In this document: piece after piece, positions 1 through 11,800 of the stretch
Layout: each line of letters starts with the position of its first letter
Numbering within the stretch: position 1 is the stretch's first letter
NCBI GenBank assembly: GCA_022605955.1
Contig: JAKCOZ010000081.1
Span: forward strand, 1,240,001 to 1,304,000
Direction of reading: 5' to 3'
Length of the DNA: 64,000 nt
From: Rallus limicola
Taxonomy: Eukaryota > Chordata > Aves > Gruiformes > Rallidae
Notes under the pieces: model-generated
The model's database searches: none
What the model was told of the DNA's origin: nothing
The model's input: only the letters and a program-made list of their open reading frames with translations
Translations under genes and position numbers: made by a program

Positions 1-3000
1 CCTTCCCATCTTGGCTTTTTGCCTCCAGGCCATCTCCCTGCAGAGACATGGGGAGGGAAAGTGGAGGCAAAGCCAGTGCACAGCAAATCACTTCCCAGAG
101 CTGAAAGCCCCAGGAAGGGGCAGAAGGTCTGGGCTTCTGAAATAGAGGGAAGAGTCAAGGAAAGGGCAGGAAAAGCAGAAAGAAAAACAAGAGAAACAAT
201 CTCACTGTGCTGTGACCTGCAGAAAAGCCATGGGACAATTTGGAATCAAGACCTGACTGATGGGTGTGGGGGTTGGAAGCCCATGGATCTCAGCTCCCAG
301 GTCACCCAGTCACACCTTGCAACACACCCCTGTCCTGTGCCTGAGAACTGGGACAAGAGCATCGCTGCTTCCACAGTCCTGCAGCGTGAAGGTGTGGGGT
401 GCACTGCCAGCGCCAAGAATCCATACTTGGGACTTATTCTGGGCTGTTCCATGAGCCCTCACTCCTCACACTCCTCCCTGCACACCTCTGCTGTGTGGTC
501 CACCCCTTCATGCCCCTGGGCATCGCCGCTGCCAGGACATGCAGTGAGACACAGCTCTGATGCCACATCCCTGGCTCTGAGCTGATGCAGCCAATACCTC
601 CAGCAGCTGGGAAATGCCAAAACCCAGAGAGTGAACAGTGCTCTTATTCATTACTGGCATTTTAATGACTCTGCTGGGGTCAACTGCAGTAAATGGGCTC
701 CTAGGCTGGGAGTCATAAATGCCCAGTAGAACTGTGATATTTAGGCTAGCTTGGAGCTGTCAGGCCAGGCACAGAGCCCTGCCTTACTCTCCTGTTAAAT
801 GATCCTTGTTCTAAGGAAGGAAAAAAAAAAAAGAGAGAGATTAATGAATGCATCCATATGAGCTATTAAGAGAAAAATAGAGGCAGAGATAAAGACAGAC
901 AGAGGCAGAGAATGGTAGCTCCTGAAACATGTGTTTTCTGCTATTTCATTTTTTACACAATAGATGCAGTTTCTTTCTTTCCTCAGACTGGAAAGATAGG
1001 CTTGACAACCATCTCATCAACAGCAGCATATAATAACATCTCCTTGCTATTAATATGCAAATTGAAAGGCACACACTGATTAAAACCATATTAGACAAAG
1101 GCTATTGTCAGAGAGCCACGAGCAGAGGCCCACGGAGGGGGATGCTGCTTAAACTGGTCCCTTTCAAGCACCAGCATGGCAAGCCCAGCCCACGCCAGTG
1201 AGGCGAGTGAGCTGTCCCTGTCACTGCTGCACCCATAGAAACCTCCAGGAAAGTATCTGCAAAGAGAGTCTTCCTGCCTGGGCTGCTTCTGAAGATGAAG
1301 TCACCCAGCTCTGCTTTTAAACTCAGTTTTCCCCCCTGGCAGGACCTGCAGCTCGGGTACCCACACTGCTGGGGATGATGCCATCCCTGCTGCGCAGTTG
1401 GGTACCCACAGCTCATCCATGTCTTTCCCAGGGAGCAGCTGGGCTCTTGCTGCTGCTCTCTTGGCTTGAACAAGGACTGTGAGACACACACATGCACACA
1501 GAGACAGGCAGTGTTTAAATGAAGCTCCAGGAGCAGGGGCTGAGGATGCAGGGGGGGTCCAGGGGAGGCTGGTCAGGCAGATTAAGAATGCTGGTGCATC
1601 GTACTGATGGCACCAAGCGTGTTCCTTCACAAGATGAGGTGGGATAACAGCCCCATCAAAGATGGTATGGGATTAAAGAGTTTGATTCTGGGGCATGGCA
1701 TCTGTGGTCACTATGATGACACGGCATCTGTGGTTACTAGGCTAAAAGGCAGGGTGAAAGGGTATGGATGTAGGTCCCAGAGAAGCACACGCTGGCTGCA
1801 CACAGAGATGAGTTGTGGCAGTGCTGGTGGGATGATGAGATGCACAAAGGTTCTGGGAAAATGAGGATAGAATATAGGGGAGGAATTACAGAGTTTGCTT
1901 TAGATCTCCTGTGATTTAGAGTACAAGTACTGTGTAAGCAAGTGGTATAAAAGTGGAAAACTTTGAAGCGAAGAGCTCTGCAGCCACCTCCTGACCCAGC
2001 TCCTTACAGCCAGAGGAACACACTTGGTGAAGACAAACATCACCAGGTCAACAGGACCAACCCCATCATCCCTCTTGTGATGCTGGAAATAGAAATTAGA
2101 CTAGAAAATTTACCCAAAAGCCTCACACTTGAGCTCAGTGCAGTAACCCAAGTGGGGCACTTTGCAATATTACTGGGTATTTGCTTTCCCTCTCTCAAGA
2201 TCCCAATAGGGATGACTGAATGGGGTCATCCTGCAGATCCACAACAGATCTGGAGGCTCCCAGCAGCTTCTCACTGGTGGAAGAGGACTTTCAGCTGGTC
2301 ACACACTTGAGGAGTTCAGATGAATCCAGACAAGTGCAGGAGGCTGCCAGCGCAGCCAGGAGGAGGAAGGCAGGCTCTCACATACATAATGTGAAGATTA
2401 TGGAAGGTGGTTTTAAAGGTCAGGACTTGCTAATTAAGTTGATGCAAGAGGAACTTCACAAAGCAAGCACCACTTACGTACTAGGAGCATTCTTCTCCTG
2501 TGATTAATTTCTTTGCATGCATGAAGTGGCATGTCTCAGGGTAGAGTTACTTTACACACTGTTGCCATAGAGCTCCATTGCCTCAGTGCAAGAAGCCAGC
2601 TCCAAAAAACATGTATTATTTGTGCTGTATTTTGTCTGAGCATAAAACACTAGAGGAAGTTAGTGTCTTGCCTCTGGAAACATCACCCAAAGTATCTGCT
2701 GCACAGCCTGCAGAACTATATTGATGCAGCATCCCCCAAAAGATTACAGTTTTGGTGTTAACAATCACACTTCCAGCTGTCTCCCAGTGGCATTCCAGTT
2801 AGCACTGCTCCTCAGAAGTGTGTGTGCGTGGCAGGACAACCAGACTGGCACTTCATTACTGAGATTTACTTTGGTTACAGAATGGCCTGTGCAGAATTTT
2901 AAGCTGGGAAAAACATTTGGCTGGGAGAGACAAAAGTCAATTCTGTAACACAGAATAGATGCTCTGCAGGAAAAATGCAGAGTATGTTGTGTTTTGGGTT

Positions 3001-4617
3001 TGGTTTTTTTTACAAAGAAAATACATGCAAATGTTTCCACCCTTCAGGTTAAAGTAACCTTGGGGGATGCGATGGCTGCACCGCATCTGTTTGCAAAGAT
3101 CTCTAACACAGTGTTTGCAAAGATCCCTAAGCCCAGAATGGGTACCAGTCTCAACATCAGAGAAGATCATGAGATCTGGAGGCATTTCTGCAAGGATCAC
3201 TGACTTCCCACTAGGAGATTTGTCTTTTTATGTCTTGCTTTGAAGGCCTAATGAACTTAGGAAAAGCAAGAGATTAGAAGGATTTAGGCACCAAAGCTTG
3301 ATTGACTGGACCAGGACAATGTTGGCAATAAATGCAAATATTGTGCTGCTCCAGTTACTCCAGTTTGAAACAGAGCAGGGGGATGTGACAGGGCATCTCA
3401 CTTTTCCTCACGGTGACGTGCCTCTTGCTCACCAGGGCTGGGTGGTGTGGGACACAGCAACCTCATCCCTCCTGTCCAAGTGTACGTATATCTTTGCATC
3501 ATTTTCATGGGAAAAAAACTGCCAGAAAGTGGCCAGAGCACACAGAAAATTATATTTTTTGAATGTTTTCCCTGAATTCCTGGCTTTGGTTGCTCTCTTA
3601 CACCAAACAAACCACCAACTCCATGCAGAAAAGGGCAAAGGGACTTGTGCAGGCTGGGCACTGGAGGCTGAGTTCCACCCAGCTCACTGCAGCAGCACCA
3701 GAGCTGTTGACACACCTGCCTGGGGAAAGAAATTGTGTTTGGGCTGTAATTAATTAGCTGCTATTAGCTTGTAGTGATTACTTGAGCACACAAGTTAGAA
3801 TTCTTTTTCCCCTCCTCTGCGGCACCCTGGATGCAGCTCGGAGGAAGGGAGAATTTTGGGGAGGGGAGGAGGGAGGCTCAGAAAAGTCAGGCTGCACACA
3901 CATGAGCGACATGCCCTATTTCTGTAAATCATTCTCCCTGTAAAGAGGCAGTTTAGATTCAGGAACACTGGCGTCTTATGTTATTACCCAAAACACAATA
4001 AACGGAACAGCCCCACAGCTATGAAACCCAAGGAGGTGCTTACTCATCTGTGAACGGCCCCGTTCTCCTCCACACACGAAAAGGCATTGATGCAAGAGCA
4101 CAAATTAATCACACAGAGCTTCTTCAGTATCTTTTACTGTCCCCTGAGAGCAAACAATTGGATTCTGCAGCACATCAGACCCTTCCCAGTGTGGGACTGA
4201 TGGCACAAGCCCACCGGCCCCATGAGCAGAGCTCCCCGGCAGCCTCTGGGATGCAGAAGAACAACCATCTCTCTCCTGATCTCTGTTTAGACGCCTTAGC
4301 AGGGGGAAAGCAAACGAGATGCTGCTGGCTGGGATGCTGCAAAGCACAGACCTGGAGCAGCCTCCGTTTTGCAGGCACCTTCCACCTGCCAGGAGCTTTC
4401 AAAGCTGTAGGAGCGAGTGCAGGAGCCTCTGAACGCTCCTGCAACCTGCAGTGCACATAAAAGCAGCGCAGATACTGCATCTGTGGGCACACACAAAGCA
4501 AGGTGCACAAGTTACCCTACTTCTGTGGAAACCAGTTTCTAAACATACAACTCAGAACCAGCAAGAGGGGGAGGAGGTGAGCACCAAAGGCACGAGGCTT
4601 TGCGATGGGCTCCAGGA

Positions 4618-4677
4618 GTTCCCACTCCCCCCCAAACACCCCCAAACTCCCCCCCCCCCCCCCCAGCTATATAAAGG
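4618..4677. repeat. C-rich tract with C16 run, then TATA-like motif
   Basis: Several runs of five to sixteen C (longest 4649-4664), giving G-runs able to form a quadruplex on the minus strand. tatataaagg follows directly at 4668-4677. No CpG island or downstream gene supports a promoter. Confidence 0.6.
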
Positions 4678-5557
4678 AACAAGGCAAAAGGAAAAGCCAC
4701 TCACAGGCAGGCTGCACGCTGGAAGCACCTGAAACTTCCTTCACTTGTCCCTTTTGTCAGCAGAAGATGTTCACTGAGCGTGCAACAGCATCCCACACCT
4801 TGACCTGCATCGAATGCCAGTGCTGCTCTGAGTCTGTGCCCGCTGCTCTCACAGGCCAAAGCTTTGGAAGTGTCCCCAGGCCACATCCTGCCACCACTCA
4901 CCATGAGTTTACACTCAGGCAGGTTTAAAGAAACAGGATGATGTGCATATTACTTTTGCCAGATAGGAAGAGGACCAGTAGGATCACTCAGTTCTGTCAA
5001 GCCAATTAGCCCGACGATGATACAGATGTAGCACATCCCTTTGATTAAATGCCAAATGAAGATAAAGCACTGAATATTGCCTATTAAGTATATTTGCCAA
5101 CAGATTGCATACATGGTGGCAAGAAAACCCCCACCCAAACCCAAATCACAGGAGTTGTATTCCTTCTTAAACAAAAAGGGATCTATTTTGTCTTTGCTGC
5201 TGTCAGGCAAAAAAACCTCAGCTTCTGTGGAGCAACATTTATTATTGATCTTCCTCCTTAGGTAGGAGACTGATTTCTCTCTGCTGAAGATTTGAAAGAG
5301 TCTTTTAAAAATAAATCTGTTCAGTTTGGGCTTTTAATTGCCTTTGCAAGGTAAAAAGAGTAATTTCTACCAACCAAAGCAGGTTAGTTTCCACTAAGAG
5401 TGTGACCCCAGCAGCAAGGGATTTCAGAGTCCCAGATGAGATGGTAATTAAGCAGCCTGTTATAGAACATCATCACTGCAAAGGAAAAGCCCTGCAGCTG
5501 CCTGCAGCCCGCACACTGCTCCAGCTGGCCACAGAAGATGAACTTCTCCTCATGCTT

Positions 5558-5996
5558 CCAGGAGTGTGTCCAGAGAAGGGCAACCAGGCTGGGGAAGGGG
5601 CTGGAGGGCAAATCCTCTGAGGAGCAGCTGAGGGAGCTGGGGGTGTTGAGCCTGGAGAAGAGGAGCCACAGGGGAGACCTTCTGCCCACCTCCCCTGACC
5701 TGACAAGAGGGTGCAGAGGGGTGGGGGTTGGTGTCTTTGCCCAAGTGGCAGGTGATGGGATGAGGGGAATGGGCTCCAGCTGCACCAGGACAGGGTCAGA
5801 TCAGACACTGGGGAAAGGTCTTCCCTGAAAGGGTTCTGGGGCACTGGCACAGGCTGCCCGGGTGGGGGCAGAGTCCCTGCCCCTGGATGGATTTAACAGG
5901 AGGGGAGATGAGGTGCTCAGGGATGTGGGTTAGTAGAGGATGGGTACAGTTGGACTTGATGATCTCAAAGGTCTTTCCAACCTGGTGAATCTGTGA
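5558..5996 (+). mobile_element. CR1 LINE fragment, 3' portion
   Basis: Plus-orientation copy with the end of the ORF2 reading ([32 protein letters not shown]) and the 3' terminus gatctcaaaggtctttccaa...gaatctgtga. It belongs to the same subfamily as the copies at 49005-50035 and 61530-61632, judged by the shared gaggtgctcagggatgtgggttag segment near the 3' end. It is 5' truncated like most CR1 copies. Confidence 0.9.
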
Positions 5997-6712
5997 AAGA
6001 TCTACAAACCAGACCCCTGTCTGCAGCAGATTAAGACCATTTATCTTCCTCAGACATCACATGGACCCCTCCACAAGAAGCCTGCTCCTCCTCCATCCCA
6101 CAGGCTCACTTACAAGTAGAACGCCTGTAGTGACAGAGCTGCAGGTACTGGCAGTGGCTTCAGGACAATTATTTCTTAGCAGGTGCTGCCTTGTGACTTC
6201 ATGGCTTTAAAGATCACCTCTCCCAAACCACAGCTCAGCGCAGGGTTAAAGTGATGCTGCCTTGACATCACCCACTCATCCACCACCCAGGGCTGCTCGG
6301 ATGTAGGGACCCTTTGGGTGTGGCTTCCCTCAAAGTGAGACAGGTCAAGGTTAATGAGCCCTGTGTGTTATTATCATTAATATACACTAAGACTAATAAT
6401 TCTACGAATATATAAAATGACATCTGCATCACAACTGCAGTTCCCAAGTGACGTGGCCAAGCACCTCTCACCCTGTGCCACTCAGCACCAAAACACAGAG
6501 CAAAACACATGGTGCTTCACTTGGGCTTGTGGAGGTGCAGGGGAAGAGGGTGGAGGGAGGACACATGAATTATCTCTGCACGACTGGTTCACCCAGCACA
6601 AAATTCCCAAACCCACATGCTGTGGATTAAATTAAGGGTTTCCCTGATGGGGAGCGAGTAGCGGGATGTCACTGCTCTTCCTTGAGATGCTGGAGAAATG
6701 GATTTGCAGCTT

Positions 6713-6830
6713 GCTGGGATTCCTGGAAATGGATTGATGGAACCATGCACATGGCTGCTCACTATTTTCTTGCACCATGCTGGGATTGCTGGAAATGAAT
6801 TGATGGATCCATACACATGGCTGCTCACTT
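6713..6830. repeat. Tandem duplication, 66-base period
   Basis: gctgggattcctggaaatgg at 6713 recurs as gctgggattgctggaaatga at 6779, and both copies go on to attgatgga...cacatggctgctcact. The second copy is partial. A decayed third start may be at about 6688. Confidence 0.85.
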
Positions 6831-7084
6831 CCAGGCACACCGGAGCCTCCGGCTGAGTGTGCCCAGAAAGGAAATGTCAAAGCTTGTTATTTCAGAGATG
6901 CAGAAGCAGTGTAATGGCCAGAGTCTCAGAAGAATTGTGCTTCTACACATACATCAAGCAACCAAACTGCTTTTTAAAAAGGCAGTGTGCAATCCCCAGC
7001 AGCATTCACAGGATGGGTACCTCTGCATGCAACGTGCACTCACTGAGAGTGAGCAGTGAGGGCTGGTTTGCATTGCTCGCTGTA

Positions 7085-7134
7085 CCTGCCTGAGACTGGT
7101 CCTGCCTGAGACTGGACCTGCCTGAGACTGGACC
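7085..7134. repeat. 16-base minisatellite, three units
   Basis: Three units of cctgcctgagactgga with minor variation. Confidence 0.9.
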
Positions 7135-7164
7135 GTGTTTATTGCAGCTCTTCACACTGCAGCA

Positions 7165-7207
7165 GGTGAGCTAAGGAACCCAGGGTCTTGGGTGAGCTAA
7201 GGAACCT
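7165..7207. repeat. 26-base direct repeat
   Basis: ggtgagctaaggaaccc recurs 26 bases later as ggtgagctaaggaacct, directly after the 16-base minisatellite. Confidence 0.8.
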
Positions 7208-7432
7208 GGGCTCTTTGTGCTCAAAGCAGTGGAAAACCTAAAAACCTGGGGAGCTCCCTCTTCCTGGGGGCCGGAGTAATTTTTGTTTCTGCTCCCCCCA
7301 AAGCCATGGAGAACAAACACCTTTCCCTATGGTTGATTGCCAGAGTGCTGTGGAGTGGGACCTGGCTGAGGTCTGCTCCAACAGCATTCCTCTGGACAGT
7401 TCAGGTTGGGTTTCGGGTGTTTTCTTCTCCCT

Positions 7433-8236
7433 TCAATCCCATTTAACTCTTTGCTCCCACCACGAACCGCTGTCCCTGCCACAGGGCCACCAGACAGGGG
7501 TCCTGTGTGGGCACCAGGACTCTACCCAGAGGGCTGCCAGGGATGCCCCGCACCTGGAGAGGCTCCAGCACATCCAGCTCCATCGCTCCCAGCAGACCTG
7601 GCCTGGCTGAATGCTTCTTGTCTCTTGCAGGAGCAGTGCAGGGGATTTCCAGTGTTGGGAGAGAAAGGCTTTGGTCAGACCCCTCTGCCTATGGGGCAGG
7701 GGATGCCAGGGCTTGGGAAGAAACCTGCAGCTTGGCGGTGCCAGCCCTGATAGCGAGTGGCTGGGGAGCCTGTGCCGTGCCGGCCGATGCCTCAGTGGAG
7801 GTCTGTCATCATCGCGGCTGCTGGAGCACTGAACCCTCCATCTCAGGGCATGGAGGATTTCCACCCTAGTGCAGAAACTCACCGTCTGGAATGCCTGGAT
7901 GCTGGCGATGGCTTGCCCTGCTGCAGCCACAGCTCCCAGCCCCACGGCCAGGGCAGCTCCGGGGATGCATGACGAAGGTTGGCGTCGGTGTCCTGAAACC
8001 AGCCTCCACATGCCGCCTCTCCGCTGTCCCTGATGCCTCTCCACCATCTCCCTGCGAGGTAACACCCTCTCAGCTGGTGCTACCCTCACTGGACAGCCTG
8101 GCAAGCTGGTCCTGTGTCCTTCCTGCAGCTCTGCTGGGGGGCTGCCTGCTCCTAGAACTGCAGGCGGGCAGAGCAGCAGCATCCAGCTTTGGGTCTGCAT
8201 CAGCAACGTCGACAAAGTGAACAGCTTCCACCTCAC
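7433..8236 (-). other. Longest open frame of the window (267 codons), unrecognised, probably non-coding
   Basis: Starts with MRWKLFTLSTLLMQTQ and runs 267 codons in a GC-rich segment just past the predicted ZMAT4 poly(A) site. Composition is dominated by Arg, Ser, Pro, Trp and Cys, and the + strand is also open in several frames over the same segment, as expected when GC content is high and stops are rare. No domain, repeat or family motif is visible. The N-terminal hydrophobic stretch could mimic a signal peptide, but I give this little weight. Most likely a chance frame. Confidence 0.12.
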
Positions 8237-8408
8237 CTGTGGGGAATCCTACCCACAGGAAAAGGATTTTGCTCTTTCATTTTAGTTTGCTTGGTTCACT
8301 GAACCATTTGTTTCTCTGAAGACAAAGAGGAAAGGGGGAAAAAAAAAGAATTCATCCATTATACAATCCCTGTGATTGACTTTTTTTTTTTGCTGCTCTT
8401 TATGTGGT

Positions 8409-8450
8409 GACACAAACCATGCTGGAGAAGGTGAGGAAAGTATGTTTATT
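8409..8450 (-). terminator. Candidate poly(A) signal and downstream GU-rich element for ZMAT4
   Basis: AATAAA on the minus strand (TTTATT at 8445-8450) is the only canonical hexamer I see between the stop codon and about 8280. It is followed 25-40 bases downstream by a GU-rich stretch, tggtttgtgtc, at 8409-8419. The spacing fits normal cleavage and polyadenylation. Confidence 0.55.
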
Positions 8451-8870
8451 TCTGGCTGAGGACTGATTACATCACTATCACGGATAATGTAATAGAATAA
8501 TTTGATACTCTTGGGAGAAACCTAAGAATAAATACGAAAAAGTAAAATATCTTGTTTCCACTGTCTCTGAAGGTGATGGATGATTAAGTGCTGTATTTAC
8601 AGGATAGTTATCATACTCTAGACTTGTGCTGAATAAATATTATCTTGAAAGGGTAAAAAAATCCATCGAAATACTTTAACTCACCACAAAATTAAAAAGA
8701 AAAAAAGAAAAAAAAATATTCCCATGTATTTGTCCAAAGCGAAGGTTAGTTACATGTGAATCATCAAATCCACACAGGCTCATTGTCCAAGAAAGCATCC
8801 TCTCTTTGCTGGCCAGTTCCTCTCCACAGAAGCAGCCTCAGTGGTTTTCCTTGTCTGGACTGATGAACTA
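8428..8870 (-). other. ZMAT4: ZMAT4 putative 3' untranslated region
   Basis: The stretch runs from just past the stop codon to the predicted cleavage zone. It is AT-rich, with A-rich runs on the plus strand at 8690-8717, and has no open frame resembling a protein. The lower end is inferred from the poly(A) signal at 8445-8450; the exact cleavage base is uncertain by about 15 bases. A longer 3' UTR using a more distant signal cannot be excluded. Confidence 0.55.
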
Positions 8871-8886
8871 CTACTGGTTCTTCAGG
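8871..8886 (-). CDS. ZMAT4: ZMAT4 coding exon 6 (last residues and stop)
   Basis: Only 16 coding bases: C completes Asn225, then CTG AAG AAC CAG and the stop TAG at 8873-8871, followed at once by a second TAG. This gives the C-terminus HQTNLKNQ, very close to the LKNK ending I remember for mammals. The acceptor is tgtcttgcag (AG at 8888-8887). The exon continues as 3' UTR. It was located by its sequence and is confirmed by the total of 229 codons and by phase 2 agreement with exon 5. Confidence 0.9.
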
Positions 8887-11800
8887 CTGCAAGACAGAAA
8901 GGAAGCAGAAGTCATAGAATCCTAGAATCCCAGCCTGGTCTGGGTTGGAAGGGACCCCAAGGATCCCAGAGCTCCAACCCCCTGCCACAGGCAGGGACAC
9001 CAACCTCCAGGCCTGGAGCTACACAAGGTTGCCCAGGGCCCCAGCCAACCTGGCCTTCAACACCTCCAGGGATGGGGCACCCACCCCCTCTCTGGGCAGC
9101 TCCTTCCAGCCCCTCACCACTCTCTCTGCAAAGAACTTCCCCCTAAGATCTCCTCTCCCCCTTCCCTCCTCCAGCTTCACTCCATCCCCCTTGTCCTGCC
9201 AGTCTCTGCCCTTGAACAAGCTGATTCCCCTCCTGTTCCTCTGCTCCCTTCAGGGACTGGCAGGCTGCAATGAGGAGGCTATGAAGATGCTGAAGCGTCT
9301 CCCCTGTGAGGAAAGGCTGAGGGAGCTGGGGCTGTTCAGCCTGGAGAGAAGAAGACTCAGGGGGGGCCTGATTAATGTTTATCAATATCTGAAGGATGGG
9401 ATGCAGGGGGACATGGGCAGCCCCTTGTCAGTGTCTGTGAGGACAGGACAAGGGGCAATGGCTGCAAGTTGGAGCAAAGGAAGTTCTGCACCAACCTGGG
9501 GAAGAAGTTTTCCCCAGTGAGGGTGAGGGAGCCCTGGGCCAGGCTGCCCAGGGGGTGTGGAGTCTCCTTCTCTGGAGAGATTCCAGCCCCATCTGGACAC
9601 TGACCTGAGCTGGGGAGCTGCTTTGGCAGGGGGTTGGACCCCATGAGCTCTGGAGGTCCCTTCCAACCCCTGTGATTCTGTGATTTTGGGCTGATGAGGA
9701 ATTTTTCCTTCAGCAGACATTGGTGAGCTCAAGTTTACACTTCCAGAAATCACTGCGATGTTTGTGCTTTACGTTAAAATAACTGATCCATACACTCAAC
9801 CCCAAAGATGCACCAGCCATTCTGGGGCTTTCAAATGATGATCTCAAAGCAGAAGATATCAGAGAGATCTTTATTTTCACTTACACTGAAAGGGAAGTGA
9901 GATAATATAATCCCATAATGAGAGAAAGTATTACAGACTCTCTTCATAGGCAGTGTAATTATTCAGCTGCTCTCTGGAACTGAAATAATGACAAATTAAA
10001 ATGCTTTTCAATTCCATCTACCTTTTATAACTATTCATCTTCTGGAGTTATTATCACTCTAAAGGCTTCTTTGTATTTTAGGCATCAGCCACTATATGTT
10101 ACAGAAAGCACAGGGAAATTGTTACTGCTACCAGTAATAGTTGCAGTCATCGAGGTAAGAACGAAATCATTTGGCTTTGTTGTAAAGTATATGGTACAAT
10201 CAAGTATTTAATATAATTTTCTGAAATGTATTGGAAGCTGTATATCAGAGAGTGCATCAGATGATGCACAGGAGGGAGCTCAACCCCTGAGCGCTGGGGG
10301 CTGGAAGAATCCAGGGGAAACAGGAAAAAAAAAACATTTTGTGTAAAAACCAACACAAACAAAGTCAGGCCAGGGACTGCCAAAGCTTTCCTCTAGTCCC
10401 TTCTCCTCTTTTTAGCAGGTCCTAAACTTCTGAAGCTGTGGAGCAGGGATGGCTGGGGGCAGAGCACCCACCCAGGACCTGCTGGCTACATCAGGTCAGG
10501 GGCCAGGAGCCCCCTTCAGCCACAACAGCCTGTACACACTAGTCTACACTGCCTTAAATAGGTTGAAAACCCCCCTGGAAGCGATACTGCTGGGAGGGGG
10601 ATGACGATGACGTTTCCCTGGGCACTATATTTACAATATTTTGATCACCTCAGGTGCCTGAACAGCCAAGCAGCTCGTGTTAATAAATACCCTGTTCCAA
10701 TTAGACATCTGCACTCTCCATCCGAAGAAAGAAGCAGAAAGTGCTCACGGCACCGTGCCTGCTGTCACTGGCTCTGCAGCAGGCTGGCAATCATCTGGGC
10801 TTTCATAGGGTGTGAGTCAATGACATGGGGATGGGCTGTGTGGGAAGATCTTCAGAGCACACCTTCCAAACTCAAAATGACCACCCTCACGCCCCTCAGC
10901 ACTCCTTTAAACTCCTACTGAATCGACTTTACCCCGACAACAGCTGCAGGATAGGGCCCTCTCTCCCCAAAAGTCCTCAACTGAACAGGAAAGCAGGAGT
11001 TTGAGAGGGAAACTTAGATGTGTATTAGCATCTATGAATGTGTAAATGAGGGGTTATAAAAGCACAGAATACATTTCCGAACTCTAGATGTGGCAGAGAG
11101 GTCTGGCTGATCAAAGAGACGAAATAAAGGTGAAAAGATAAAATTCTTCTTTATGGGAGTGGGAATCGTTATCCCCATACCGTCAGACTCTTAATTAGTA
11201 GGGCTGGATCTCAGCCTCCGATCGCTGACAGCCAGAACAGCAGAGGACAGCTCACAGCTCTCACTACCCAGCACATTATTACAGTGTTTGATAGATTTGC
11301 AAGCGGCCCAGAGACGGCACTTACATCAAATGTGGGTCTGGGCTCTGTACTCTGCCAACAGCGTCTTCGGTCCTTTCATCTGCCAGCCCCAGAGGAGCCG
11401 CTTCACTCCTGGAACTGGAGCATCTTCCCCAGAACACAGCTCTTTCCTCCTGGATGCGGCAATGAAGGCAGCGCCCTGTCCCCAATCCCACCCTGCACGT
11501 GCTAATTAAAGGAGGGATGCCCTGAGTTAATACTCCACAGGAGCATTCCTCTGCCCTGGAATCTGAACCTCCTCTGGCTTTTTCACAGCTACCTGGGACT
11601 TTAATTGTCCACTGCCTGTTCCAAACCCCTTTTAGCAGTGGTTCCTCATCTTTCCAGTTTCCATAAACCCAGGAGAGAGGGAAGTTTTGTTGCTGTTAGC
11701 CTGCAGAGAGCAGCGAGGCTGGCATGTGATGCTCTCCTTGCATTTCAGAGATGCCCTCCTTCCTGCATCGACTCATCAGCCGGGATTTCGGCTGCCACTG

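Larger units (their letters stand above)
1..8427. other. Region downstream of ZMAT4, no gene recognised
   Basis: I see no exon of a known family here. The stretch contains one CR1 copy (5558-5996), short tandem duplications (6713-6830, 7085-7134, 7165-7207), a C16 run with an adjacent TATA-like motif (4649-4677), and a GC-richer segment at about 7320-8220. The longest open frame of the window (7433-8236, minus) falls in that segment. An AT-rich, TAATTA-containing patch sits at about 3745-3800. The remainder looks like ordinary intergenic DNA. Confidence 0.6.

Noticed and set aside
4668..4677. Active TATA promoter
   Set aside because: No CpG island, exon or other promoter element nearby; listed only as a motif.
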